Assembly: GCA_040220415.1 (NCBI GenBank)
Contig: JAVJUV010000091.1
Span: 1 to 64,000 of the forward strand
Direction of reading: 5' to 3'
From: JAVJUV01 sp040220415
GTDB lineage: Bacteria; Pseudomonadota; Alphaproteobacteria; Rhodobacterales; Rhodobacteraceae
Length of the DNA stretch: 64,000 bases
Of the stretch, positions 1-9,296 are shown piece after piece; positions within the stretch are counted from its first letter, which is position 1; each line of letters opens with the position of its first letter. Under the pieces are notes generated by a model that saw nothing but the letters and a program-made list of their open reading frames with translations, was not told the origin of the DNA and made no database searches. The position numbers and the translations under genes were made by a program.

Positions 1-135
1 AAGCGACACGGTCTCGGGCCGGCGATCGACGATCAGGACCGCGGTTTCCGGCACCGGCGCACCGGTTCCCTCGCCACTGGCCAGGACGGCGGCAGGGGCG
101 CAAATCATCAGAAAAAATGCGATGGTGCGAAGCAT
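1..135 (-). CDS. N-terminal fragment of an exported protein
   Basis: Reading leftward from an ATG at 133-135, an open frame of 45 codons runs off the window edge. Residues 1-19 form a classic Sec signal peptide: Met-Leu-Arg, a hydrophobic stretch and an Ala-Val-Leu-Ala cleavage site. The mature part that follows is rich in Gly, Pro and Thr, then turns beta-like (TAVLIVDRRPETVSL). The product is probably periplasmic or outer-membrane. Too little is visible to name a family. Confidence 0.6.
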   Translation of the reverse strand, partial: MLRTIAFFLMICAPAAVLASGEGTGAPVPETAVLIVDRRPETVSL

Positions 136-264
136 CCCCAAAAGATGATAGGATTTCGGGAAATGTCGAGACCGCGCGGCCTTCCGCGCGCCAAGTAGTT
201 TGACCTGTATCATGTCTTGCGGGCCCCGCCGCGGCCATGCTGCCCCAAACCGGAGGATGCGAAT

Positions 265-630
265 ATGACACTCAGCCGCCAGACACCCGATGTCGACCTG
301 CCGGAGGTTCGCGTTCCGGTCGATACCGTTTGCTTCATCATCTCGAAGGCGCATGAATTCGGCGTGGGCACCAGCCCGGCCGCGACGGAAATGATATCGT
401 TCATCTCGGATCTAAGTCACGGTGCGCAGATCGACCTGGTCGCGATCATGTGGCTGGGCCGGGACGAAGGACCGGACGACTGGTCGGAGGCGCAGCAGAT
501 CGCAACGCAGGAGCACAACGACCACACGGCCGAGTATCTGGTCGGAACGCCGTTGCTTGCGGATTACCTGGAAGAAGGGCTGGCGCGCATCGGACGTGAC
601 TGCACGGGCTATAACGAAACCAGCGTCTGA
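265..630 (+). CDS. DUF3775 domain protein
   Basis: Small soluble protein of 121 residues. The frame stays open back to 217, but the ATG at 265 has a strong ribosome site (GGAGG at 252-256, 8 bases upstream), so I start there. The pattern of a helical segment, then AQIDLVAIMWLGRD, then a run of Trp, Glu and Asp with His residues fits the DUF3775 family of short alphaproteobacterial proteins with no known role. It is separated from pnp by about 215 bases. There is no signal peptide or catalytic motif. Family assignment is from memory of the pattern. Confidence 0.75.
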   Translation: MTLSRQTPDVDLPEVRVPVDTVCFIISKAHEFGVGTSPAATEMISFISDLSHGAQIDLVAIMWLGRDEGPDDWSEAQQIATQEHNDHTAEYLVGTPLLADYLEEGLARIGRDCTGYNETSV

Positions 631-845
631 GCGCCGCCGCGCGCGGCTTTCCTCTGCACATAAACGGCACGCGCGGAAACAACGCTTCTGGTGTTTCCAA
701 TTGCCGAAATCTGCTGTATGGCCCGCCCATCTGAGACGTGACGCTCTGACCCCGGCGCATGGAACGATAGGGGGGTCGGCGGCAATGGGGCCGCCACTCA
801 ATCGGGCACTCGGACCGCCGAGCCGGCCCAGATAGGAAACGCTAG

Positions 846-2987
846 ATGTTCAACGAAGTCAAAAAATCAATCCAGTGGGGCGAAGAGACGCTGACACTGG
901 AAACGGGCAAGGTTGCCCGCCAGGCCGATGGGTCTGTCATTGCCACGTATGGCGAAACAAGTGTCATGGCCAACGTGACATACGCCCGCGAGCAAAAGGA
1001 AGGTCAGGATTTCTTTCCGCTGACCGTCCACTACAACGAGAAATACTATGCCGCCGGCAAGATACCGGGCGGCTTCTTCAAGCGCGAAGCGCGGCCGACC
1101 GAAAAGGAAACGCTGACCTCGCGCCTGATCGACCGGCCGATCCGGCCGCTGTTCGTTGAGGGCTTCAAGAACGAAGTCCTGGTGATCTGCACCGTGCTGT
1201 CGCACGACCTGGTCAACGATCCCGATATCGTCGCCATGATCGCCGCTTCGGCTGCGCTGACGCTGTCGGGCGCCCCGTTCATGGGGCCGATCGCCGGTTG
1301 CCGCGTGGGCTATGAGGACGGCGAGTATGTCCTGAACCCGACGGTCGACGACATGCACGACCTGCGCAACAATCCCGACCAGCGTCTGGACCTTGTCGTT
1401 GCCGGCACGAAAGACGCCGTGATGATGGTCGAATCCGAAGCCTACGAGTTGTCGGAAGACGAGATGCTGGGCGCGGTCACTTTCGCGCACGAGCAGATCC
1501 AGCCGGTGATCGACCTGATCATCGACCTGGCAGAAGACGCCGCGAAAGAGCCTTTCGATTTCCAGCCGCCGGATTACTCGGCGATCTACGATGCCGTGAA
1601 GGCCGCCGGTGAAGAGCAGATGCGCGCCGCGTATGCGATCACCGACAAGCAGCAGCGCGTTGCCGCCGTGGCGGCCGCAAAGGACGCCATCAAGGCTTCG
1701 CTGACCGAAGAGCAGCTTGCGGACAAGAACCTCGGCACCGCTCTGAAGAAACTGGAGTCGTCGATCCTGCGGGGCGACGTGGTGAAGAACGGACGCCGTA
1801 TCGACGGCCGCGCCACCGATCAGGTTCGCCCGATCGTGGCGGAAACGGGCCTACTGCCCCGGACCCACGGCTCGGCGCTGTTCACGCGCGGCGAGACCCA
1901 GGGCCTCGTGGTCACGACGCTGGGCACCGGCGACGACGAGCAGATGATCGACGCGCTGCACGGCACGTTCCGTTCGAACTTCCTGCTGCACTACAACTTC
2001 CCGCCCTATTCGGTCGGCGAGGTTGGCCGCTTCGGTCCTCCGGGCCGGCGCGAAATCGGTCACGGCAAACTGGCCTGGCGCGCACTGCAGGCGGTCCTGC
2101 CGGCGGCGACCGACTTCCCCTACACGATCCGCATCGTTTCGGAGATCACCGAATCGAACGGATCGTCGTCGATGGCCTCGGTCTGCGGCGGTTCGCTGTC
2201 GATGATGGATGCAGGCGTTCCGCTGAAGTCCGCCGTTGCCGGTGTGGCGATGGGCCTGGTGCTGGAAGATGACGGCTCGTACGCCGTTCTGACCGACATC
2301 CTGGGCGACGAGGATCACCTCGGCGACATGGACTTCAAGGTCGCGGGCACCGAGAACGGCATCACCTCGCTGCAGATGGACATCAAGGTCGCGGGCATCA
2401 CGCCCGAGATCATGAAGACCGCCCTGGCGCAGGCCAAGGACGGCCGGATGCACATCCTGGGCGAGATGAACAAGGCGCTTTCCGGCGCTGGCGAGTTCAG
2501 CGTGCATGCGCCGCGCATCGAGACGATGACCATCCCCACCGACAAGATCCGCGAAGTGATCGGCTCGGGCGGCAAGGTGATCCGCGAGATCGTGGAAACC
2601 TCGGGCGCCAAGGTCGACATCAACGACGATGGCGTCATCAAGATCGCCTCGCCCAACGGCGAAGCCATTCAGAGGGCTTATGACATGATCTACTCGATCG
2701 TGGCCGAGCCCGAAGAAGGCAAGGTCTACAAGGGCAAGGTTGTGAAGATCGTCGATTTCGGCGCCTTCGTGAACTTCTTCGGCAAGCGCGACGGCCTGGT
2801 GCATGTCAGCCAGATCGAGAACAAGCGCCTGAACCATCCTTCGGACGTCCTGAAGGAAGGCCAGGAGGTCTGGGTCAAGCTTCTGGGCTTCGATGACCGC
2901 GGCAAGGTCCGCCTGTCGATGAAAGTCGTCGATCAGGAGACCGGCCAGGAGGTCACACGAGACGAGAAGGAAGAGGCGGCCGACTGA
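846..2987 (+). CDS. pnp: polyribonucleotide nucleotidyltransferase (PNPase)
   Basis: 713 residues, full length. Phosphorolytic 3'-5' exoribonuclease, trimeric core of the RNA degradosome, producing nucleoside diphosphates from RNA. Two RNase PH-like domains fill the first ~550 residues, separated by the helical linker. A KH domain with the GSGGK loop starts near residue 561, and an S1 domain (KGKVVKIVDFGAFVNF) near 624. An AGGAA ribosome site precedes the ATG. The 215-base leader contains a hairpin at 778-795 (GGCGGC, 6-base loop, GCCGCC). In E. coli the pnp leader is a stem-loop used in autoregulation, so a similar role here is plausible but inferred. rpsO, the usual upstream neighbour, is absent. 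Confidence 0.98.
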   Translation: MFNEVKKSIQWGEETLTLETGKVARQADGSVIATYGETSVMANVTYAREQKEGQDFFPLTVHYNEKYYAAGKIPGGFFKREARPTEKETLTSRLIDRPIRPLFVEGFKNEVLVICTVLSHDLVNDPDIVAMIAASAALTLSGAPFMGPIAGCRVGYEDGEYVLNPTVDDMHDLRNNPDQRLDLVVAGTKDAVMMVESEAYELSEDEMLGAVTFAHEQIQPVIDLIIDLAEDAAKEPFDFQPPDYSAIYDAVKAAGEEQMRAAYAITDKQQRVAAVAAAKDAIKASLTEEQLADKNLGTALKKLESSILRGDVVKNGRRIDGRATDQVRPIVAETGLLPRTHGSALFTRGETQGLVVTTLGTGDDEQMIDALHGTFRSNFLLHYNFPPYSVGEVGRFGPPGRREIGHGKLAWRALQAVLPAATDFPYTIRIVSEITESNGSSSMASVCGGSLSMMDAGVPLKSAVAGVAMGLVLEDDGSYAVLTDILGDEDHLGDMDFKVAGTENGITSLQMDIKVAGITPEIMKTALAQAKDGRMHILGEMNKALSGAGEFSVHAPRIETMTIPTDKIREVIGSGGKVIREIVETSGAKVDINDDGVIKIASPNGEAIQRAYDMIYSIVAEPEEGKVYKGKVVKIVDFGAFVNFFGKRDGLVHVSQIENKRLNHPSDVLKEGQEVWVKLLGFDDRGKVRLSMKVVDQETGQEVTRDEKEEAAD

Positions 2988-3007
2988 GCCGTCTGCCTTT
3001 CAGGAAC

Positions 3008-3035
3008 AGGCCCGCTTCGGCGGGCCTTTTCTTTT
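3008..3035 (+). terminator. intrinsic terminator of pnp
   Basis: Perfect 8-bp stem (AGGCCCGC / GCGGGCCT) closed by a TTCG tetraloop at 3016-3019 and followed by TTTTCTTTT. It lies 20 bases after the pnp stop codon. Confidence 0.9.
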
Positions 3036-3044
3036 GGCCTGGTC

Positions 3045-3797
3045 TCAGCCGAAGCCGCGAATGCGGGTGGTAATCCGCTGCGCCTCGGTCGTGGCGCGGC
3101 TGACGGTGCGGCGGGCGATGGTTTCGACATTCTTGAAGAACTTCGCGGGATCGATGCTCCACGGAACATCGAGGGCCGCGTTGATGTCGTTCCCCTCGAG
3201 CCCGAGGGCAGCTGTCACGCGCTCCATCGTCCGGGTCGCAATTTCGGAATCGACGCCGTGCCGGAACCAGATCCGGCACGCGGCATTCAGAATGAGGCGC
3301 TTTTCCTCGTCGTCGGTCACCTTGCCCAGAATACGCTCTATCGGTGCAGCCCGGGACGAGCGCAGATAGCCGACCGCTTTGCCGACTTCCCGGCGGTCCA
3401 CCTCTTCGCCGGTGGCGGCGAGATAGGCTTCGGCAACATCGCGGGGGGTCGCCCCCCTGCAGGTTCTGGCCACATAGACCAGAGCCGCGATCAGGCGGCG
3501 CCGTGCCTGCCCTTCGGGCCGCGCCTTCCGGCGCTGCTGAAGCAGCGGTGCGATTTCACCTGATGAGAGGCCAAGCCCCAGAGAGGCCAGGCCGGCAGCC
3601 AGGAACAGCGACGCATGGGTGTTGTGCCCACCTTCGGACATGGGCATCGGGTCCATGTCAGCGGGGACCGCGTCGGGATCGCTGAGGCACAGGTCGACCA
3701 GCATGTCGACCGCGCCCGTGCCCAGCCAGGCATCGACCGCGCCGGCGAAACACGCCGCCGCGAAAACTCCGAACCCGATTTCTATCTTCGTTGCCAT
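3045..3797 (-). CDS. membrane-anchored protein with TerB-like helical domain
   Basis: 250 residues. The N-terminus carries two hydrophobic segments (about residues 7-33 and 62-78) with a short acidic loop rich in Asp, Met and Pro between them. The C-terminal two thirds is an all-helical domain (LIAALVYVARTCRGATPRDV, DDEEKRLILNAACRIW) that recalls TerB or DjlA N-terminal domains, which are small helical bundles linked to membrane stress. It converges on pnp with only the terminator between them. The TerB resemblance is a pattern judgement; the metal-binding residues of true TerB were not confirmed. Confidence 0.65.
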   Translation of the reverse strand: MATKIEIGFGVFAAACFAGAVDAWLGTGAVDMLVDLCLSDPDAVPADMDPMPMSEGGHNTHASLFLAAGLASLGLGLSSGEIAPLLQQRRKARPEGQARRRLIAALVYVARTCRGATPRDVAEAYLAATGEEVDRREVGKAVGYLRSSRAAPIERILGKVTDDEEKRLILNAACRIWFRHGVDSEIATRTMERVTAALGLEGNDINAALDVPWSIDPAKFFKNVETIARRTVSRATTEAQRITTRIRGFG

Positions 3798-3862
3798 AAA
3801 ACCTGAGCTAGGACAGCATTGTGTCCGAAAAATGGCCGCCCATTGCGTCCTTTATTGCCTTT

Positions 3863-5020
3863 TTACCGGAACATCGGCGGCCGCGCGTCGATCCACGCGC
3901 CCTCACTTCTGCCGGATTCGGCGACGGCATATACCGCAGCCATCGAGCGCAACCCGTCTTCGGCGCGGGGATAGAGATCGGCGGCCGGGTCCATGTCGCG
4001 GACTTCCTGCCGCGCCCGGATGGCTTCGGCGAGATCCTTGTAGATGTTCGCAAACGCCAGCGGCATGCCCTCGGCATGGCCCATCGTGACGCGGCTGGCG
4101 CGGTCGGCCTCGGGAGAGAGATTCGGTCCGCCGCGCTCGATCACCTCCAGACGCCCGCCGAGCGGCATCCAGTAAAGCTGGTTGGGCTGTTCCTGCGACC
4201 ATCGCAAGCCGCCCTTTTCCCCGAAGACCTGGATCTCGAGACCGTGCTGGCGGCCAAGCGCCACCGACGAGGTCCAGAGCCGTCCGACGGTGCCGCCCGA
4301 CATCCGGAAGTTGACCATCGCGTCGTCTTCCAGCGTCCGGCTTTCGATGCACGAAACGGTGTCGGCCGACAGCTTCTCGACCTCCTGGCCGGTCACGAAG
4401 GAGGCCATGTGCATGGCGTGAATGCCGCAGTCCGCAAACTGGGCGGACACGCCCGCCTGCGCCGGATCGTAGCGCCAGCGCACCCGCGGATTGTCTGCGT
4501 CCGCAGCATCGGCGTGGTGGCCGTGGGCGAAGTTCGCCACCACCAACCGCACCCGGCCCAGATCGCCGCGCGCCACCATTGCCCGCATGTGCCGCACAAG
4601 GGCATAGCCGGTGTAGCCGTAGTTCACCGCGCAGATCCGCCCCGTCTCGCGGGTCAGGCGAACGATCTCCTCGCCTTCCTCGACCGTGATCGTCATCGGC
4701 TTTTCGCAAAGCACGTGGAACCCGGCCAGAAGGAAGGCTTTGGTGATCTCGAAATGAGTGGAGTTCGGCGTTGCGACCGTGACGAGGTCAATCCGGTCCT
4801 TGCGGGACGCCTCGCCGTCGAGCATTTCGCGCCAGTCACCGTAAGCGCGGCTTTCGTCCAGTCCCAGCCTGCGGCCATAGTCGCGGCCCGCGTCGGGCCT
4901 GTGATCCAGCGCGCCCGCGACGAAGGCGAAATCCCCGTCAACCGCTGCCCCAAGACGGTGCGCGGGTCCGATCTGGCTTCCCTCGCCGCCGCCGATAAGT
5001 CCCCAGTTCAACTTCGCCAT
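3863..5020 (-). CDS. Gfo/Idh/MocA family oxidoreductase
   Basis: 385 residues from the ATG at 5018-5020, which has a GGGAGG ribosome site; the longer open frame upstream is unlikely to be translated. NAD(P)-dependent sugar or cyclitol dehydrogenase family. The N-terminal Rossmann fold begins LNWGLIGGGEGSQIG. The family motif CEKPMT, with its catalytic-site Lys, is present, followed by the C-terminal alpha/beta substrate domain with GIHAMHMASFVTG. The substrate cannot be read from sequence. It is a single gene followed by the divergent pnp region, and upstream lies the methyltransferase relic. Confidence 0.9.
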   Translation of the reverse strand: MAKLNWGLIGGGEGSQIGPAHRLGAAVDGDFAFVAGALDHRPDAGRDYGRRLGLDESRAYGDWREMLDGEASRKDRIDLVTVATPNSTHFEITKAFLLAGFHVLCEKPMTITVEEGEEIVRLTRETGRICAVNYGYTGYALVRHMRAMVARGDLGRVRLVVANFAHGHHADAADADNPRVRWRYDPAQAGVSAQFADCGIHAMHMASFVTGQEVEKLSADTVSCIESRTLEDDAMVNFRMSGGTVGRLWTSSVALGRQHGLEIQVFGEKGGLRWSQEQPNQLYWMPLGGRLEVIERGGPNLSPEADRASRVTMGHAEGMPLAFANIYKDLAEAIRARQEVRDMDPAADLYPRAEDGLRSMAAVYAVAESGRSEGAWIDARPPMFR

Positions 5021-5128
5021 CCGAAACCCTCCCGTTTCGGCCCGCGTAGCGCTGGAAAGAGGCGTGTGCAAGCACGCCTTGCATCCCATCTGACGACCAA
5101 GCGGAAACGTGGCGTGACCGACTGCGGA

Positions 5129-5355
5129 TCAGCGCTTTCGCGCCGACACGACAAAGTGCGTAAGTGTCTGGAAGAACCTGCCCTCTGCGGCCAGTCGCTC
5201 TTGCTCTTCCGCCCATGCCCGCGCCTCGTCGGCGGCAACGTGGCCGTTTTCGACCGCGTATTTCTCCATCAGGATCATGAACCCGGACCGGTCAGAGCGT
5301 CCGAAAATAAGGCGCGTTCCAGAATGGCCGAAGTTTCGTCGTCGAACTGGAGCAT
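5129..5355 (-). pseudogene. internally deleted SAM-dependent methyltransferase relic
   Basis: An ATG at 5353-5355 with GGAGG upstream opens MLQFDDETSAILERALF, which I recognise as the start of a class I methyltransferase common in Rhodobacteraceae. That frame stops after 26 codons. A second frame then continues with MILMEKYAVENG ... RFFQTLTHFVVSARKR, matching the extreme C-terminus of the same family. The whole SAM-binding middle, roughly 200 residues, is missing and the two ends are out of frame. What remains is about 75 codons with no SAM motif, so it cannot be an enzyme. Family recognition is from memory. Confidence 0.7.
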
Positions 5356-5394
5356 GACGACCTCCGGGATGCACGCTAGCAGAGAAAGCGGCAA

Positions 5395-5424
5395 AAACAA
5401 AAAAGGCCGCCCAGCGGGGCGGCC
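5395..5424 (-). terminator. intrinsic terminator of rpmJ
   Basis: 8-bp perfect stem GGCCGCCC / GGGCGGCC with an AGCG loop (5413-5416). On the minus strand it is followed by a long T-rich run. It lies directly after rpmJ. Confidence 0.9.
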
Positions 5425-5448
5425 CGTTTCGCAGTTAACAGAGCCGAA

Positions 5449-5574
5449 TCAGCCCTGACGTGCCTTGAACCGGCGCTGCGTCTTGTTGATCACGTAGACG
5501 CGGCCCTTGCGGCGCACGACGCGGCAATCGCGGTGCCGGTTCTTCAGCGAGCGGAGCGAGTTGCGAACCTTCAT
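5449..5574 (-). CDS. rpmJ: 50S ribosomal protein L36
   Basis: 41 residues (MKVRNSLRSLKNRHRDCRVV ... RFKARQG), the length and sequence of the zinc-ribbon-less, longer L36 type typical of alphaproteobacteria. Very basic. The start ATG at 5572-5574 has GAGAGGA upstream. A longer open frame reaches 5754 but runs through the tRNA gene, so the short start is correct. It is monocistronic, with its own terminator. Confidence 0.97.
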   Translation of the reverse strand: MKVRNSLRSLKNRHRDCRVVRRKGRVYVINKTQRRFKARQG

Positions 5575-5645
5575 GGGTCCTCTCCTCTGTCGCGGCGCTG
5601 ATGTGCGCCATTGTTTCCGTTTTGCCCCCTTTCGGAGGCGGCTCA

Positions 5646-5720
<75 letters not shown>

Positions 5721-5873
5721 GTTCCGCCGTTACCGGCCTGTCCCTAAAGAACAAGACGCGGGGCAGGCCCCGCGCCGGTCCGGGGTTCTATAATCGCAAC
5801 CACAAACCACTTCAAGGGCTTTTGGCGGCGACGATTTCCGGCTTATACTCTCGCCGGAAAGGAGACGCTTGCC

Positions 5874-6725
5874 GTGGCATACCGCTTGACCATGCCTGAT
5901 ATCAGGACGACGAGCGTCGTTTTCGCGTCTCCTCATTCCGGGCGGGATTACCCGTGGAACTTCGTGCGCCGGTCGGTACTGGACGAAAAAACGCTGAGAT
6001 CCTCCGAAGATGCGTTCGTCGACCGGCTGTTCGATACGGCCCCCCTGCACGGGGCGCCCCTGCTGACCGCGACGGCCCCCCGGGCCTGGATCGACGTCAA
6101 CCGGTCCGCCGACGAGCTGGACCCGTCGCTGATCGAGGGCGTCAGCAAATCGGCGCACAACCCGCGGGTCAGTTCCGGGCTTGGCGTCGTGCCGCGGGTC
6201 GTGGCCAACGGGCGGGCGATCTATCGCGGCAAGATCAGCCTTCGCGAGGCGCACGCGCGAATCGATGGGATCTGGAAACCGTGGCACGATGCGCTGGACC
6301 AACTGCTGAAGGACAGCCTTGTCATGTTCGGCGAGGCGATCCTGGTAGATTGCCATTCGATGCCGCACGAGGCGATCGAGTCGATCGGCCACAGCCAGGG
6401 ACGGCGCCCCGACATCGTTCTGGGCGACCGGTTCGGTGCCGCCGCCTCGTCCGAGATCGTCGACAGGATCGAGGCCGCATTCGAAGCCGCCGGGCTTCGG
6501 GTGGCGCGGAACGCACCCTTCGCAGGTGCCTACGTGACGCAGCATTACGGCCGCCCGGCCCGGGGTCAGCACGCGGTCCAGATCGAGATCGACCGTGCGC
6601 TTTACATGAACGAGCAGGCGATCAGACCGAACAACAATTTCGAGAATTTCAAGGCGATTATCGACGAAATCGTCGCGGATATCGCCGATGCGGGCCGCGC
6701 GGATGTTGCCCTGGCGGCCGAGTAG
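5874..6725 (+). CDS. N-formylglutamate amidohydrolase family protein
   Basis: 283 residues starting at GTG 5874 with AAAGGAGA upstream. The family hydrolyses N-formyl-L-glutamate, the last step of one histidine-degradation route. Signature segments are VFASPHSGRDYP near the N-terminus, ATAPRAWIDVNRSADELDP, and VDCHSMPH, whose His and Asp residues fit a metal-dependent amidohydrolase. No hut genes are nearby, so the true substrate may differ. It ends one base before the convergent glycosyltransferase gene. Confidence 0.88.
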   Translation: MAYRLTMPDIRTTSVVFASPHSGRDYPWNFVRRSVLDEKTLRSSEDAFVDRLFDTAPLHGAPLLTATAPRAWIDVNRSADELDPSLIEGVSKSAHNPRVSSGLGVVPRVVANGRAIYRGKISLREAHARIDGIWKPWHDALDQLLKDSLVMFGEAILVDCHSMPHEAIESIGHSQGRRPDIVLGDRFGAAASSEIVDRIEAAFEAAGLRVARNAPFAGAYVTQHYGRPARGQHAVQIEIDRALYMNEQAIRPNNNFENFKAIIDEIVADIADAGRADVALAAE

Positions 6726-6726
6726 A

Positions 6727-7533
6727 TCAGGCCGCGACACCGCGCTTTTCGGCAACGAATTCGTAGAAACCTGGCGCAGACGAGCGTGCGAAGGCACTGT
6801 TCAGGGCGCGTTTCGCATGGAACACCTCGGCCGCTTCCTTCTGCCATGCAGGTGGAACCCGCGTGCCACCCGTCGCGATCTCGCGCGCGATCTCGCGATA
6901 GGCGTTATCGACCTTGCGGGCGAACCCGGCGCTGCGCGACACGCTGCCGTCGCGAATGTGTATCTCGTAAGCCCTGGCCGAAGCGGCCGCGCTGCCGCCA
7001 TGCATCGTCAGGAGTTCGACCGCGTGCAGGACATCCTGCGAGGGACCGTCCCGAAACCTGCCGACGAGCCCTCTTGCCACGACGGGATGGTGGCTGGCGC
7101 CGGTGCTGGCCAGGTCGTGCAGCGTCATGCGGGCGCCACCCAGGGTGCGCAGGATTTCGCTGCCGTTCCGAAGGACACGCGTGGGCGTGAAGACAAGGCC
7201 CGCCAAGCGGGCGGTGGCAAGGGCCACCGAGAGATAGCCCGGCTCCCAGGTGTCGTCCGCGTCGAGGAATGCCAGGAATTGACCCGTGGCCACGTCGACG
7301 GCCCGATTGCGCGCCGCTCCGACGCCGGTGGCCACTGGACCGGGGGCTGCCTGGGTCAGGCGGAATTCACGGGGGACGAGTGCGGCGTAGTCGCGTCCAT
7401 CGTCGGACGCGATGACGATTTCGACATCCAAGACCGGCAAACCGGAGTGCAGAACCGATTCGATAGCCCTGCGGATCGTCGTCTCGGCGCGAAAGGCCGG
7501 GATGACGACCGACACGTAGGGGGCTGACCCCAT
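6727..7533 (-). CDS. family 2 glycosyltransferase
   Basis: 268 residues. The GT-A fold starts at YVSVVIPAFRAETTIRRAIE, followed by the donor-binding region. FLDADDTWEPGYL provides the DxD-like metal and nucleotide-sugar site. There is no membrane segment, so it is a cytoplasmic or peripheral inverting transferase. Acceptor and sugar are unknown. It is convergent with the amidohydrolase gene and has no other carbohydrate genes beside it. Confidence 0.88.
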   Translation of the reverse strand: MGSAPYVSVVIPAFRAETTIRRAIESVLHSGLPVLDVEIVIASDDGRDYAALVPREFRLTQAAPGPVATGVGAARNRAVDVATGQFLAFLDADDTWEPGYLSVALATARLAGLVFTPTRVLRNGSEILRTLGGARMTLHDLASTGASHHPVVARGLVGRFRDGPSQDVLHAVELLTMHGGSAAASARAYEIHIRDGSVSRSAGFARKVDNAYREIAREIATGGTRVPPAWQKEAAEVFHAKRALNSAFARSSAPGFYEFVAEKRGVAA

Positions 7534-7610
7534 CGGCCCACTCCTTGTTTACCCGATCTCAGGGTAAGGCGGGGTGGCGGCATGGCAAGTCTTGCGCATG
7601 CCGGCCGGCA

Positions 7611-7638
7611 AAAAAAAGGGCGCCCCGGCGGGACGCCC
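7611..7638 (-). terminator. intrinsic terminator of degP
   Basis: On the minus strand the stem GGGCGTCCC / GGGGCGCCC (9 pairs, one G-T) is followed by a run of eight T. It sits just after the protease stop codon. Confidence 0.88.
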
Positions 7639-7661
7639 CCTTCTTGAGTTCATTCGGCGGT

Positions 7662-9134
7662 TCAGCTGTCTTCCAGCGACAGGGCCACGAACCGCGGATC
7701 GCCTTCGCGACGGACCAGCAGCAGCAGGGACTTGCGCCCCGCTTCCCGCGCCTCGTCGATCCGGCCTTCCAGATCGGCCACGCTGGAGACCTTTTCCTGA
7801 CCGGCTTCGGTGATGATGTCGCCAGCGCGGAGACCCTTTTCATAGGCTTCGCTGTCTTCGGCGACCTCGGCCACGACAAGTCCGTCGGCGTCTTCGCCCA
7901 GGCCAAGCTGCTCGCGCAGCTCGTCCGTCATGTTGCTGACGGTCAGGCCAAGCACCTCGCTCGTGACCGGATCGGTCGAGTTGACCGACGCCGGGATCGG
8001 ACGTTCGGCATCCTCGCGCCGGCCAAGCGTGATGCGCAGGGTCTCGGTCTTGCCATCGCGGAAGACCATGACGCGCACTTCCTTGCCGACTTCGGTGTTG
8101 GCCACCTGGCGCACCAGGCCGCGGGTATCGTCAACCTCGACACCGTCGAAGGACAGGATCACGTCGCCTGCCTCCATCCCGGCCTCAAGCGCCGGGCCTT
8201 CGGGCACGTCGGTCACGAGGGCGCCGCGCACTTCGCTGAGGCCAAGGCCTTCCGCCAGGTCGTCGGTGACGTCCTGAATGCGAACGCCCAGCCACCCGCG
8301 GCGGGTTTCGCCGAAGTCACGAAGCTGCTTGATGACGTTCTCGGCCACCCTGCTGGACATGGCGAAACCGATACCGATCGAACCGCCGTTCGGCGACAGG
8401 ATCGCGGTGTTCACGCCGATCACCTCGCCGTTCAGGTTGAACAGCGGGCCGCCCGAGTTGCCCCGGTTGATGGCCGCGTCGGTCTGGATGTAGTCGTCGT
8501 ACTGGCCCGAAAGCGCCCGGCCGCGTGCCGAGACGATCCCGGCGGATACCGAGAAGCCCTGCCCCAGCGGGTTGCCCATCGCCATCACCCAGTCGCCCAC
8601 GCGGGCCGTTTCGCTGTCACCCCAGCTGACGAACTTCAAGGGCTCGTCCGATTCGACCTTCAGAAGAGCAAGGTCCGTGTTCGGGTCGGTGCCGACGAGT
8701 TCTGCCTCAAGTTCGAAACCCTCGAAGAATTCGATGAGAATTTCGTCCGCACCCTGAATGACGTGGTTATTGGTGACGATGAAACCGTCTTCCGAGATCA
8801 CGAATCCCGACCCCAGGGCCTGGCTTCGCCGCGGCGACTGGCCGTTCGGACCGTTCGGGCCGTTGCGGTCCATGAAGTCGCGGAAGAAATCCTCGAAAGG
8901 CGAGCCTTCAGGAACGATCGGCCCCGGCTCGGTCGAGGCGGCGACGGTCGTCGAGGTGGTAATATTCACAACCGACGGGCTGACCTTTTCGGCCAGGTCG
9001 GCGAATGTATCGGGCCGCGATTGCGCGGCTGCCGAGATGGTCTGAGCGATGACCAGGGCCATGCTCAGTATTAATAGCCAGATGTACTGTGCGTGCTGTA
9101 CTGTCCGGCGACGAGAGAGTGCGATCGAGTTCAC
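7662..9134 (-). CDS. degP: periplasmic Do-family serine protease (DegP/HtrA)
   Basis: 490 residues. The N-terminal signal or anchor is hydrophobic at about residues 19-37. The trypsin-like domain carries the triad His124 (TNNHVI), Asp154 (NTDLALL) and Ser227 (RGNSGGP), with the family's usual spacing. Two PDZ domains follow (about 275-370 and 395-485); the second contains GLRAGDIITEAGQEKV. It is a periplasmic quality-control protease and chaperone that degrades misfolded envelope proteins. It is monocistronic with a good terminator. Upstream, about 160 bases separate it from the cco cluster. Confidence 0.95.
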   Translation of the reverse strand: MNSIALSRRRTVQHAQYIWLLILSMALVIAQTISAAAQSRPDTFADLAEKVSPSVVNITTSTTVAASTEPGPIVPEGSPFEDFFRDFMDRNGPNGPNGQSPRRSQALGSGFVISEDGFIVTNNHVIQGADEILIEFFEGFELEAELVGTDPNTDLALLKVESDEPLKFVSWGDSETARVGDWVMAMGNPLGQGFSVSAGIVSARGRALSGQYDDYIQTDAAINRGNSGGPLFNLNGEVIGVNTAILSPNGGSIGIGFAMSSRVAENVIKQLRDFGETRRGWLGVRIQDVTDDLAEGLGLSEVRGALVTDVPEGPALEAGMEAGDVILSFDGVEVDDTRGLVRQVANTEVGKEVRVMVFRDGKTETLRITLGRREDAERPIPASVNSTDPVTSEVLGLTVSNMTDELREQLGLGEDADGLVVAEVAEDSEAYEKGLRAGDIITEAGQEKVSSVADLEGRIDEAREAGRKSLLLLVRREGDPRFVALSLEDS

Positions 9135-9296
9135 TCCATCCTCCTATGTCTGCTCGGGCGCGCCCGACGGGGCGCGTCTGTGATGGTTTGAGTAGATAGA
9201 TAGGTACCGGGACGCACAAGCCAAAGAGTGATCGCGTGGGATCACCACGGTGTGATCGGCGCTGCACCGCCCGGCTGCCGTCGCGGGCGACACGCT

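Noticed and set aside
3821..5458. 545-codon plus-strand open frame
   Set aside because: Antisense to the Gfo/Idh/MocA gene; low-complexity Arg/His/Ala composition and no domain.
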